Source: a virus
IMG/VR virus record: IMGVR_UViG_3300048925_000614
Span: 1 to 41,164 of that record
DNA length: 41,164 nucleotides
Reading direction: 5' to 3' (one strand)
Shown here: piece by piece, positions 7,702-14,667 of the stretch
Layout: every line of letters begins with the position of its first letter
How positions within the stretch are numbered: the stretch's first letter is position 1
Program-made: the position numbers and the translations under genes
The notes under the pieces: model-generated
What the model was told of the DNA's origin: nothing
The model's database searches: none
The model's input: only the letters and a program-made list of their open reading frames with translations

Positions 7702-8343
7702 TTATCGGAAGATCACGATGCCGAGCCCTACCACGACTGCCCCAAGGATGAATAGGGCAGTAGATGACAACTCTTTGAGTTGCTTGAAGAGGGGATCTAG
7801 GTCGCGCGGGGTCAGTGCAGGATCGGCTGCATGAGTGACGGGTTCATCTTGATCGGGCTTCGCGGGAGCTGGGTCTAGTATCTCAAAGCTGGAGCCGGCA
7901 ACAGTTCTGTGCGGGCTCTTCTCATCCCACACCTTGCTGCTTCCGTCTGGCTCCCAACCGTATTCCAGCCCTTCGACTGCAACAGTCATGCGGGAGAAGC
8001 GCTTGCCGGCGAGCCATGCCGAAATAAGGGCCTGCTGCTCAGCAGCATCCATCCCAATATGCCCATCGAAGGAGGCTTCATATCCGTAGTCAGGATCATC
8101 GAAGTCGTCCAAAAACGAGCAGAGTCCTACTCCACCGCTCTCCTTGGCGGCCGCCGAAATGGACCCCATTGGCACTATCAGGAAGGACCATGGGGCTGAA
8201 GAAAGATCACGATCCCCCTTGGTCCTAATGGTGGTTCCGCGCGCCAGCCGCCCCTTCACGAGTAGCGTTGCTCCCGAGGACTCGGCGGAGTGGTTGACAT
8301 GGAGGTCAACGGAGGAAACCTGTATCTTGATGTAGGCCTGCAT
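7702..8343 (-). CDS. Repressor-linked, C-terminally membrane-anchored protein, 213 aa
   Basis: Unrecognised protein whose start (MQAYIKIQVSSVDL) overlaps the CI stop as TAATG, so it is expressed in the lysogen with the repressor. The N-terminal about 140 residues look soluble and beta-rich; a Pro/Asp-rich linker follows (about 155-185); the last about 20 residues (TALFILGAVVVGLGIVIF) form a tail anchor. Genes in this slot commonly confer superinfection exclusion or other lysogenic conversion, which is the inference here. No catalytic motif is visible. Confidence 0.75.
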   Translation of the reverse strand: MQAYIKIQVSSVDLHVNHSAESSGATLLVKGRLARGTTIRTKGDRDLSSAPWSFLIVPMGSISAAAKESGGVGLCSFLDDFDDPDYGYEASFDGHIGMDAAEQQALISAWLAGKRFSRMTVAVEGLEYGWEPDGSSKVWDEKSPHRTVAGSSFEILDPAPAKPDQDEPVTHAADPALTPRDLDPLFKQLKELSSTALFILGAVVVGLGIVIFR

Positions 8344-9023
8344 TAGTCCTCCCAACTGCCTATCCAGCGGACCCGGCCAATGATCTGAATTGGGTGCCGC
8401 TTGTCGTCCATGCGCTTGGCCTTCTTCCAGTTATGGTCGCCAGTTGGGTTGTCTGCTTTGAAATAGACGATGTCGTCTAGTTGCTCACATCGCTTGACCT
8501 GGTACTCATTGTTGTGAGCGCCGGGAACAAGGATCACGAACAAGGCTCCATCTCTCGGCCTAGTGTCAGACGTATCAAAGAGGATGGCGTCGCCAGAGTG
8601 TATCCGTGGGTACATGGAGTCCCCCGATCCGTACATGACGGCCAAGGCATTCGCGCGGAGCCTCTTCCTTGCCAACGAGGACGCCTTGAACTTCAGCTTG
8701 TGGGTCTCGGCGTACTCGGATGCCTCAGGGCCACCACCGAGGCCAACTGCCTGGGAGTAGCCTTTCACATCATCCCAGTCTCCCTCCGAGATCTGCAGGG
8801 ACCCTTCCATTGGGCCGCGCCCATGCTGGATCCACTCTGCATTGACCCCCAAGGCTCGACTGAGCTTGTCCAGTGTCGTTGCCCGGATCTTCTCTGACTT
8901 GGTCGTGCCATCGAGGATGAAGTAGATGCCGGCCTTACTGAGCACCTTTCGGTTGATCAGGTCGGTCGGGGTCATGCCCCGGATCTCTAGTGCGCGCTTA
9001 ACGCGTTCAGCCATCGTGTCCAT
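8343..9023 (-). CDS. cI: CI-type repressor with LexA/S24 autoprotease domain
   Basis: 226 aa. Residues 3-65 form a helix-turn-helix domain (MAERVKRALEIRGMTPTDL, then LDKLSRALGVN). A linker leads to the S24 peptidase domain with the nucleophile in GSGDSMYP (Ser136) and the general base in QVKRCEQ (Lys177). SOS-induced RecA filaments would trigger self-cleavage and induction. No clear Ala-Gly scissile pair is visible; the Gly-rich VGLGGGP (about 93-99) is a candidate. ATGs at 9023 and 9014 are both possible; neither has a ribosome site, which suggests a leaderless transcript. Confidence 0.93.
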   Translation of the reverse strand: MDTMAERVKRALEIRGMTPTDLINRKVLSKAGIYFILDGTTKSEKIRATTLDKLSRALGVNAEWIQHGRGPMEGSLQISEGDWDDVKGYSQAVGLGGGPEASEYAETHKLKFKASSLARKRLRANALAVMYGSGDSMYPRIHSGDAILFDTSDTRPRDGALFVILVPGAHNNEYQVKRCEQLDDIVYFKADNPTGDHNWKKAKRMDDKRHPIQIIGRVRWIGSWED

Positions 9024-9032
9024 AGAACTAGA
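9018..9032. promoter_or_regulatory. Degenerate operator over the cI start codon
   Basis: Read on the minus strand, TCTAGTTCTATGGAC matches 12 of 15 bases of the PR operator (TCTAGTTGTCTAGAC) and contains the cI ATG. Position suggests negative autoregulation of cI at high repressor levels, comparable to a weak OR3. A TACTTT box at 9033-9038 (minus) just upstream could be the PRM -10. Confidence 0.5.
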
Positions 9033-9060
9033 AAAGTAGGCTGAATTCAGGCTAGAGCGC

Positions 9061-9088
9061 TTGACAATAGAGTCTAGACAACTAGACT
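9061..9088 (+). promoter_or_regulatory. Rightward early promoter PR with embedded operator
   Basis: TTGACA (9061-9066), 16 bp, TAGACT (9083-9088). The perfect 7-4-7 palindrome AGTCTAGACAACTAGACT occupies 9071-9088. Transcription should start near 9095, only about two bases before the cro ATG at 9097. Spacing, -10 sequence and operator placement mirror PL. Confidence 0.85.
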
Positions 9089-9096
9089 TAGCTTCC

Positions 9097-9306
9097 ATGG
9101 ACATGACCAAGTCGGCGGTTAAGGCCGCTCTGAACATCGAAACGGACGCGGGTCTCGCATCTCTTCTTGGGATCGGGCGCTGGGCTGTCGGCCAGTGGGG
9201 TGCTGATTCGGCTATCCCCAAGGCTCGCCAATGGCAGCTCCAGATCCTTAGGCCCGACCTGTTTGGACAAGCCCCAGCCCCGGCCCGCCGCAAGAGGGGG
9301 AGCTGA
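9097..9306 (+). CDS. cro: Cro-like YdaS-type repressor
   Basis: 69-aa helix-turn-helix protein reading MDMTKSAVKAALNIETDAG, then LASLLGIGRWAVGQWG and IPKARQWQLQILRPDLF, the layout of short Cro/YdaS-type repressors. It is the first gene from PR and divergent from cI, and ends in a basic tail (RRKRGS). No Shine-Dalgarno sequence precedes either ATG (9097 or 9103) and the predicted transcript starts almost at the codon, so translation is probably leaderless. Confidence 0.8.
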   Translation: MDMTKSAVKAALNIETDAGLASLLGIGRWAVGQWGADSAIPKARQWQLQILRPDLFGQAPAPARRKRGS

Positions 9307-9307
9307 G

Positions 9308-9562
9308 ATGCGCGTTAGTTCGGCTCTTGTCGGGCAGATCGTGTTGGCCGAGTGGCTGGACTCCAGCCGCAGCGATGGCTGGACCCGGGACGAGCCGGAG
9401 TCGGTCGAATCGCTCCGGTGCTTCTCAGCTGGCCGGCTGATCTGCAAGAGCACCGGTGCCGTGACGATTGCGGGGCACTGGACGGACGAGGAAAGCCCCC
9501 AGCGCAGTGGGTCGATGACGATCCCGACCAAGGCCCTCGTATCGCTGAGGGCCTTGGCATGA
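9308..9562 (+). CDS. Hypothetical early protein, 84 aa
   Basis: Begins MRVSSALVGQIVLAEWL after a GGGGAG ribosome site that lies in the end of cro. It alternates beta strands and acidic turns; no family recognised. It occupies the position of cII/early regulators but shows no helix-turn-helix. Confidence 0.6.
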   Translation: MRVSSALVGQIVLAEWLDSSRSDGWTRDEPESVESLRCFSAGRLICKSTGAVTIAGHWTDEESPQRSGSMTIPTKALVSLRALA

Positions 9563-9569
9563 CTCAGGG

Positions 9570-9710
9570 CTACTTCTTCTTGCCCTTGTCCGCGGCCTGC
9601 GTAAGAGCAGACGCGGCAACGGACTTCACAGCCTTGGACGACTTCGGGTTGCTCAACAGCTTCGATGCGGTTGTAGCGACCTTGGAGCTGGTTTTCTCGT
9701 TCTTTGCCAC
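9570..9710 (-). CDS. Small Lys/Ala-rich basic protein, 46 aa
   Basis: Opposite in strand to the surrounding early operon. The product starts VAKNEKTSSKVATTASKLL from a GTG with AAGGA 8 nt upstream and ends ADKGKKK. Similar short NEKT-x-ASK...SALTQA-xxK proteins recur in many proteobacterial genomes without a known function. Composition resembles a histone-H1-like or DNA-associated peptide, but this is only compositional. Confidence 0.65.
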   Translation of the reverse strand: MAKNEKTSSKVATTASKLLSNPKSSKAVKSVAASALTQAADKGKKK

Positions 9711-9763
9711 AGCGACATTCCTTGAACGGTGCGGGCGATTCCGCGCTGCCAATGATAGCCATA

Positions 9764-9880
9764 TCAGCCCCCACGAAGAAGCCGCACGACATGGCGCTCG
9801 CCATTCCAGCGGACTGCGTAAACACCGCCTTCGTAGCGGATTAGAGAAACGACATTTGTCGCAGTTGTAGCAACAACCAT
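9764..9880 (-). CDS. Hypothetical 38-aa protein on the opposite strand
   Basis: Start chosen at 9880 (MVVATTATNVV), where GAGGTG lies 6 nt upstream; a longer frame from 9907 would overlap the start of the divergent plus-strand gene. Contains an RYEGGVYAVRWNGERHVVR strand-turn pattern. Real but unexplained, or a spurious frame; the ribosome site is the main support. Confidence 0.4.
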   Translation of the reverse strand: MVVATTATNVVSLIRYEGGVYAVRWNGERHVVRLLRGG

Positions 9881-9905
9881 CACTGACACCTCAATGGATT
9901 GATCC

Positions 9906-10091
9906 ATGTACGCCGATCCGACCCACATCCGAGATAACGCAGTTAAGTCCCGATACAACGATGCGGAGAACGAACTCCTACGCGCTGTAGCGCAATTCAA
10001 CGGGATGCAAGTTGCAGTTCTTCAGCGTGAGCTGACGCTCGCCGCCTTGGCTACCTGGGAGAAATCCTCCCACGCACTCGATGCAGCTTGA
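9906..10091 (+). CDS. Small Arc-like/ribbon-helix-helix-like protein, 61 aa
   Basis: MYADPTHIRDNAVKSRYNDA, then ENELLRAVAQFNGMQ and VLQRELTLAAL. A strand followed by two helices is the pattern of ribbon-helix-helix repressors, and proteins beginning MYADPTHIR are familiar phage-early products. Likely a DNA-binding regulator, inferred from the pattern only. Confidence 0.65.
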   Translation: MYADPTHIRDNAVKSRYNDAENELLRAVAQFNGMQVAVLQRELTLAALATWEKSSHALDAA

Positions 10092-10120
10092 AGGGCCAAA
10101 CGAGTGCCCGAGGAGGGCCT

Positions 10121-10315
10121 ATGCCGCCAGATACGCGCTTCACCCGTGACGAGATGAGGCGCCTCAAGCGCTATGCAGAGGCGCATGGGCTGAAGGATGA
10201 AGAAGAAGCGCACATGCAGTTGTCGAGAGATGAGTTGGCTCGGCGCTACAAGATTCCAACCAAGCGAGGGGCTGTTCTGCAGTTTCAGGCCCTGAAAAGT
10301 CCCAGAAAGAGGTAG
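10121..10315 (+). CDS. Hypothetical basic protein, 64 aa
   Basis: Start at 10121 (MPPDTRFTRDEMRRLKRYAE) chosen for the AGGAGG just upstream; the frame is open from 10088. Highly charged, helical, with LSRDELARRYKIPTKRGAV resembling a small helix-turn-helix. Probably nucleic-acid-binding. Confidence 0.6.
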   Translation: MPPDTRFTRDEMRRLKRYAEAHGLKDEEEAHMQLSRDELARRYKIPTKRGAVLQFQALKSPRKR

Positions 10316-10320
10316 CCCAA

Positions 10321-10515
10321 ATGGCTGACGAATTCGACCGAGCAAGCGACCTGGAAGAAGCCCAGCGGCAGGAAGCCATCGCCCGAGTGCTGGCTCGCCC
10401 TGTTGAGCCGCGCCGGGTGGTTCTGGCCTGCGTGCACTGCGAGGAGATGCCACGGCAGTTCGGCTCTGTGAACTGCCTGAGGTGCAACCTGGAGCTGGCC
10501 CGTGGACACCATTGA
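10321..10515 (+). CDS. TraR/DksA-like zinc-finger protein, 64 aa
   Basis: Helical N-terminus MADEFDRASDLEEAQRQEAI has the typical TraR opening. A CxxC...CxxC zinc finger follows: ACVHCEE (about 36-41) and NCLRCN. Short phage TraR/DksA proteins bind the RNA polymerase secondary channel and change promoter use. The intervening segment is shorter than in classical TraR, so it could alternatively be just a small zinc ribbon. Confidence 0.7.
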   Translation: MADEFDRASDLEEAQRQEAIARVLARPVEPRRVVLACVHCEEMPRQFGSVNCLRCNLELARGHH

Positions 10516-10714
10516 GGCATCCATTGCCATCTGCATTGACCGCTGGAACAGGAATGCCCCTGAGGCGCGTTGCGCGGCCTGTTTGGAGGCCCTCAATAGT
10601 CCTGCAATGACTGCTGCGGAGAAGGCCGTCTATGACAGCCAGCGTGCCGCAGAGATGCACAAGGCAGAGATGCGCCGCCAGCCGAGTCCACAGTTTGACC
10701 TTGGAGTTCGCTGA
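10502..10714 (+). CDS. Hypothetical protein, 70 aa
   Basis: GTG start within the end of the TraR-like gene (14-bp overlap). Sequence reads MDTIEASIAICIDRWNRNAP with a CAAC pair (about 24-27) and a Met/Ala-rich helix. No family recognised. It overlaps the replication initiator by one base. Confidence 0.55.
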   Translation: MDTIEASIAICIDRWNRNAPEARCAACLEALNSPAMTAAEKAVYDSQRAAEMHKAEMRRQPSPQFDLGVR

Positions 10715-11442
10715 TGCGCGACTACGGGAAAATTCATGTCAGCTTCTGGGCTAGTCAGACCATGTCTGACTTGGACTCCGATGCTCGGCTGCTGGCGATC
10801 TACCTGATCACCAGTCAACACACCACGATGCTGGGTGCCTTCCGCCTGCCAGACGCCTACGCTTGCGAGGATTTGGGCTGGAGCGCGGAACGGTTCCAGA
10901 ACGGTTTGGAAACCCTTTCGGCTGTGGGTTTCATCAAGTATGACAAGGCGACCAAGATTGTCTGGATCGTCAAGTTCACCAAGTGGAACAAGCCGGACAA
11001 CCCTAACCAGCAGAAGGCCATTGCCAAGTTGGGCCATGCTCTGCCTGCTGACCTGCTGTTCAAGGATGAAATCCTCGCTGCGTGCGGAGTTTCCGAAACG
11101 GTTTCGAAACCGTTAGGAAACTCTCCTATTCCTACTCCTATTCCTATTCCTGTTGTTGAGCAGGAAATTCTTGATGCGATCACCCTGCCGCTGAACGACG
11201 GCAGCGAGTACGCCGTGACTGAGGCCGAGCTGGCGGTAATGCGGTCGGCCCACCCTCGGGTGGATGTGGTCGGCGAGCTGCGCAAAGCCAGGCTGTGGTG
11301 TATCGCCAACCCTGCGAAGCGGAAAACGCGTCGCGGCGTGATGAGCTTTCTGGCGAAGTGGCTGGGTAACGCCCCGGTTGTGGCAAGCGTAGCCGCCGTG
11401 ACGGCCCCTCAAGCGCCGGGTGGCGGAAGGAGGGCGCTGTGA
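10714..11442 (+). CDS. Replication initiator-like protein (lambda O/DnaD-like winged helix)
   Basis: 242 aa. The N-terminal about 110 residues (MRDYGKIHVSFWASQTM, LLAIYLITSQHTTMLGAFRL, KIVWIVKFTKWNKP) match the winged-helix domain of phage replication initiators. A Pro-rich linker (PIPTPIPIPVV, about 140-150) is encoded by an iteron-like repeat, and the C-terminal helical part (about 160-240) would contact the helicase. It immediately precedes and overlaps the DnaB-type helicase gene, the standard initiator-helicase pair. Confidence 0.8.
   Translation: MRDYGKIHVSFWASQTMSDLDSDARLLAIYLITSQHTTMLGAFRLPDAYACEDLGWSAERFQNGLETLSAVGFIKYDKATKIVWIVKFTKWNKPDNPNQQKAIAKLGHALPADLLFKDEILAACGVSETVSKPLGNSPIPTPIPIPVVEQEILDAITLPLNDGSEYAVTEAELAVMRSAHPRVDVVGELRKARLWCIANPAKRKTRRGVMSFLAKWLGNAPVVASVAAVTAPQAPGGGRRAL
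11088..11153. other. Candidate phage replication origin inside the initiator gene
   Basis: A near-perfect 35-bp palindrome (11088-11122), with the perfect core AACGGTTTCGAAACCGTT and AGTTTCC/GGAAACT arms, is followed at once by five tandem hexamers TCCTAT/TCCTAC/TCCTAT/TCCTAT/TCCTGT (11124-11153). In lambda the origin also lies in the middle of gene O as iterons next to an AT-rich stretch. Confidence 0.6.
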
Positions 11443-12716
11443 GCCGAGTGACCCCAGCCTTCGCCGAAGACGCGGTTCTTGGTGGCCTGCTGCTGGCAAA
11501 CGACCGCCTGCACGATGTCGCCCCGCTGCTGTCCGCCGAGCACTTCACCAGCCCGAAGCGCGCCCGGCTGTACTCGATCATCCGTGACCGGGTGTTGGCG
11601 GGCGAGCCAGCAGACGCGGTGACCGTGGGTGAAGTGGACGCCGGCCTGTTCGATGACGCCGTGGACCTTGCCCGCAACACGCCGGGCGTCTCGCAGGTCA
11701 TGGCGTACGCCGAGATCGTCCGCGAGAACTGGCGCAGGCGCGAGGCTGTGCAGATCGGTTTGGAGCTGGTGCAGGGCGCGAAGGCCGGCGAGGCGGACGC
11801 GGTGGATGCCGCAGTCTCCCGGTTGATGGCCCTGAGCGCGACTGTCACGGACTGCGAGTTCACCGGCAAGCAGGCAATGCATCAGGCGTGGCGGGTTGTC
11901 GAGGAGGCTCACGCGAACGGGGGCAAGCTCCCGGGCATCACCACTGGCCTGTACGCTCTCGATGAGATTCTGGGCGGCTTCCACGACTCCGACTTGACGG
12001 TGGTAGGCGGGCGCCCCGCGATGGGCAAGACGGCGTTCCTAGGCGGCCTTGTGGAAGCTTCGGCAAACGCTGGCAAGCGTCCCGGGGTGATCTCCGCTGA
12101 GCAGCCTGCTGTGCAGTTGGCGCTGCGCCGTCTGTCCATGGTCTCGAGCGTCGCGGCTTCCAGGCTGAGAGCCGGCAAGGTGGACGACGAGGATTGGGCG
12201 GCGCTGCAGTCGGGAATCGCCAAGGCCATCCAGCGCGATATGTGGATCTACGACCGTTCTGCGGTGACGTTGGACGAGCTGATTTGCATCGCCCGCAAGT
12301 GGAAGCACACACACGACATCGGAATACTGTTCATCGACTACGCCCAGCGCATTCGGGTGCCGAAGGCGGACCGCATCACTGAGGTTTCAGAAGTGGCGCG
12401 CGGCCTGAAGAACTTGGCACGTGATCTAAACATCCCGGTTGTATCGCTGGCTCAGGTGGTGAAGGGCGTGGATCAGCGCGTTGGCGACAAGCGCCCCACG
12501 GCAGGTGATCTGGCGAACAGCGACGAGCTGACACGTGAAGCGGACCAGATCCTGATGCTCTACCGGGATGAGGTCTACAACCACGAATCGCCGGACAAGG
12601 GCATCGCCGAAATCCTGATCGAGAAGAACCGGCACGGGCCTACGGGGTTCAAGAAGGTCGCGTTCCTGGGCGAAACGATGCGCTTCGCTGATCTGGGGCG
12701 AGGCGATGGGTTTTGA
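11439..12716 (+). CDS. dnaB: DnaB-type replicative DNA helicase
   Basis: 425 aa, GTG start overlapping the initiator stop as GTGA. The N-terminal domain (about 1-100) begins AFAEDAVLGGLLLAN, as in DnaB. The RecA-fold motor has Walker A GGRPAMGKTA (190-199), a glutamate in VISAEQP and Walker B ILFIDYAQRI (Asp300), then the LKNLARDLNIPVVSLAQV motif. It would be loaded at the phage origin by the initiator. No intein is present. Confidence 0.95.
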   Translation: MSRVTPAFAEDAVLGGLLLANDRLHDVAPLLSAEHFTSPKRARLYSIIRDRVLAGEPADAVTVGEVDAGLFDDAVDLARNTPGVSQVMAYAEIVRENWRRREAVQIGLELVQGAKAGEADAVDAAVSRLMALSATVTDCEFTGKQAMHQAWRVVEEAHANGGKLPGITTGLYALDEILGGFHDSDLTVVGGRPAMGKTAFLGGLVEASANAGKRPGVISAEQPAVQLALRRLSMVSSVAASRLRAGKVDDEDWAALQSGIAKAIQRDMWIYDRSAVTLDELICIARKWKHTHDIGILFIDYAQRIRVPKADRITEVSEVARGLKNLARDLNIPVVSLAQVVKGVDQRVGDKRPTAGDLANSDELTREADQILMLYRDEVYNHESPDKGIAEILIEKNRHGPTGFKKVAFLGETMRFADLGRGDGF

Positions 12717-12877
12717 GCAGTGAGCGCATCGACGCAAGGCAGTTCGGCCGCTGGGCCAGAGAAGCAGGTCGCGGCATCAACACGTGCCCCGGCTACGGAA
12801 TCACAACAGAAGCAGCAGACGAGCGCCGGAAGTGGCGCGCTGGCTGGAACGAACGGGATAGGGAGATGAGGCGATGA
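12713..12877 (+). CDS. Small RMF-like protein, 54 aa
   Basis: TTG start overlapping the helicase stop (TTGA), stop overlapping the next ATG. The pattern RQFGRWAREAGRGINTCPG then WRAGWNERD (Gly-rich helix, a central CP, conserved W-x-x-GW) resembles ribosome modulation factor, which dimerises ribosomes in stationary phase. The start codon is unusual, but the coupling at both ends supports the frame. Confidence 0.55.
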   Translation: MSSERIDARQFGRWAREAGRGINTCPGYGITTEAADERRKWRAGWNERDREMRR

Positions 12878-13074
12878 AGTACTGGACTTGCAGTGAGTTC
12901 GCTGGGCATTGGCCGGTTGGCTGTGCTGCCGTTGTCGCTGAGGAAAGTGCCGAAGCAGCGGCGGAGCTTCTTGGCCTTGTGCTTCGTGAACGAGGCCTTG
13001 AGCAGACGGTCAGGCCAGAGGCAATGATCGAGTTTGTTGGCGGCGTGCGAGTTCTTTGCGATGGGAGTTACTGA
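12874..13074 (+). CDS. Hypothetical protein, 66 aa
   Basis: MKYWTCSEFAGHWPVGCAAV, then an Ala/Glu-rich helix (AEESAEAAAELL) and a C-terminal strand pair. It looks like a compact two-strand/one-helix fold. No family recognised. Confidence 0.55.
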   Translation: MKYWTCSEFAGHWPVGCAAVVAEESAEAAAELLGLVLRERGLEQTVRPEAMIEFVGGVRVLCDGSY

Positions 13075-13075
13075 C

Positions 13076-13483
13076 ATGAGCGAGAACGAGATCAAGCCGG
13101 TGGCGTGGGATATGCCTTGTGGTGGTTGCGACTGCGGGATTTACGACGCGGCGGCGATATCTGCTTTCAATGGAGATATCCCCCGATGCAAGAACTTTGA
13201 GCGTCAGTGCGTGGGTGCAACCCATGCAGCACTCGCCGAGATGGGCCGCCTGACGGCAGAGCGGGATGATGCACTGGCCGCAGCAGACTCTAAGGCTGGC
13301 TGGGAGTGGAAGAAGCGAGCAGAGAAAGCTGAGGCAGAGCGGGACGCGGCTGTGGCTGATGCGGAGCGGTATCGGTGGCTGCGTGATCTTCCAGAAGGTC
13401 ACCCTAGTGAATGCATAGGAAATATGCCGGGTGATATGTGGGACTCAATGATTGATGAAGCCCGCTCGGAGGGTGGGGTATGA
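13076..13483 (+). CDS. Hypothetical Cys-rich/coiled-coil early protein, 135 aa
   Basis: Start at 13076 (MSENEIKPVAWD) has GGGAG upstream. A Cys cluster (CGGCDCG, about 18-24) is followed by a long heptad region (about 60-105, MGRLTAERDDALAAADSK and AEAERDAAVADAERYRWLRD). RYRWLRD followed by a short acidic IDEAR tail is common in small, highly variable phage early proteins. Role unknown. Confidence 0.65.
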   Translation: MSENEIKPVAWDMPCGGCDCGIYDAAAISAFNGDIPRCKNFERQCVGATHAALAEMGRLTAERDDALAAADSKAGWEWKKRAEKAEAERDAAVADAERYRWLRDLPEGHPSECIGNMPGDMWDSMIDEARSEGGV

Positions 13484-13680
13484 GCTGGATGATCGTCTAC
13501 GCAGTCGTTCTAGTGGCGATGCTGTATGCAGATTGCATTACTTGCTACGCAGGACGCCGCCGATTCCGCATCGGTCAGTGCATCGTTCTATGCGCGATCT
13601 GGCCGGTTACGCTCCCGATGATGCTTGTTGGGGTTGCATTCCTTACGCGGAATGATCCGCCCACCGGGAGGGAGTCATGA
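13480..13680 (+). CDS. Two-pass small membrane protein, 66 aa
   Basis: Two hydrophobic helices (about 3-24, WMIVYAVVLVAMLYADCITC; and 35-56, IVLCAIWPVTLPMMLVGVAF) joined by a basic loop RRRFR. Both ends overlap the neighbouring genes as ATGA. Function unknown. Confidence 0.65.
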   Translation: MSWMIVYAVVLVAMLYADCITCYAGRRRFRIGQCIVLCAIWPVTLPMMLVGVAFLTRNDPPTGRES

Positions 13681-14114
13681 CCCACAACGTCATAACCCTC
13701 CCGCCGAAGGGCAGGGAGCGCATGGTGGAGCAGGTGCTTCGGTTCCTGCTCGGCGCGCACCCCGGAAAGCCGGTGAATGTGAAAGTCAGCGTTGCCCGGC
13801 CGGAGCGCACCGACCCCCAGAACCGCTACCTGTTCGGCGTGGCCTATGCGGTCATGGCTCCCCAGATGGGGTTCAGTGCCGAGGAGATCCACGAGTGGAT
13901 GTGCGGCGAGCACTTCGGCTGGGTGACTCGGAAGCTCCCTGGCGGGCGCACTGAGCAGAAGCCGTTCCGCACCACGACCCGCGACGAGCACGGCAACGCC
14001 GACAAGCTGGACGACCGGGCGTTCTGGGACTTCGTGGAGCACGTGCAGCGCACGGCGGCTCAGGCTGGCGTGTTCATTCCTGACCCGAACAGCGAATACA
14101 AGGCGGTGGCGTGA
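13677..14114 (+). CDS. NinB-like recombination protein (tentative), 145 aa
   Basis: Size and operon position after the replication genes fit NinB (Orf), a recombination mediator that helps load annealase or RecA onto SSB-coated DNA. The motif RTDPQNRYLFGVAYAVMA, followed by GFSAEEIHEWMC, is the recognisable element. The family match is from memory of the layout only, so the name is tentative. Confidence 0.6.
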   Translation: MTHNVITLPPKGRERMVEQVLRFLLGAHPGKPVNVKVSVARPERTDPQNRYLFGVAYAVMAPQMGFSAEEIHEWMCGEHFGWVTRKLPGGRTEQKPFRTTTRDEHGNADKLDDRAFWDFVEHVQRTAAQAGVFIPDPNSEYKAVA

Positions 14115-14458
14115 TGTCCATCATCTCCAAGAAGCTGCGGGAGTCGGCGGGCCACCACGATGCGCATTGCATGGTTGAGCTGCCGGGCATCTGCGGCGAC
14201 TCAACCGAGTCCAAGACGGCGGGCTGCATGCTGGCCCACTGGCGGTTCAGCGGGAACGCTGGCGGGGCGCAGAAGCCGGATGACCTGTGTGCCGGGTTCG
14301 CTTGCGGCCCGTGTCACACGGCGATGGATTCCAACGGGACAACGCACGGCATTCAGCGCGGCTCCCCGGACTGGCTGTTCTACGCCTTCCGGGCAACGGT
14401 CCGGACGCTGCGATGGTGGCATGACCACGGGCTGCTAGACGTAAAGGGTGCGAAATGA
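14111..14458 (+). CDS. DUF1364-type putative HNH-like nuclease, 115 aa
   Basis: Zinc-ligand pattern and architecture fit DUF1364: LRESAGHHDAHCMVELPGIC near the N-terminus, CMLAHWRFSG in the middle and DLCAGFACGPCHTAMDS before the C-terminal helix. Such proteins occur in the ninB-ninG region of lambdoid phages and are thought to be nucleases. Start GTG ATG overlaps the upstream stop. Confidence 0.75.
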   Translation: MMSIISKKLRESAGHHDAHCMVELPGICGDSTESKTAGCMLAHWRFSGNAGGAQKPDDLCAGFACGPCHTAMDSNGTTHGIQRGSPDWLFYAFRATVRTLRWWHDHGLLDVKGAK

Positions 14459-14667
14459 GCGCAACACTGACAAACGAAGGCTATATCCCCCACATGCTCG
14501 TCGTGACTGACGCCGGCACGCTGCGCGCCCCGGTTAAGCTGCAGACCGAGGCTGATGGGAAGATCAAGACAGCGGACATCAACCGCAACTATCTGCCGCC
14601 CGTGGCGATGCGACGGGAAGGGCGGCTGGTGTTCGCGCTGCCGGGTGGCGGGGAGGTGCTGGGATGA
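14455..14667 (+). CDS. Hypothetical beta-rich protein, 70 aa
   Basis: MSATLTNEGYIPHMLVVTDA, followed by alternating strands. No family recognised. It overlaps both flanking nuclease-like genes by 4 nt and so belongs to the recombination cluster. Confidence 0.6.
   Translation: MSATLTNEGYIPHMLVVTDAGTLRAPVKLQTEADGKIKTADINRNYLPPVAMRREGRLVFALPGGGEVLG

Noticed and set aside
11124-11153. CRISPR-like repeat
   Set aside because: Hexamers are contiguous without spacers; they read as iterons and a Pro-Ile linker.
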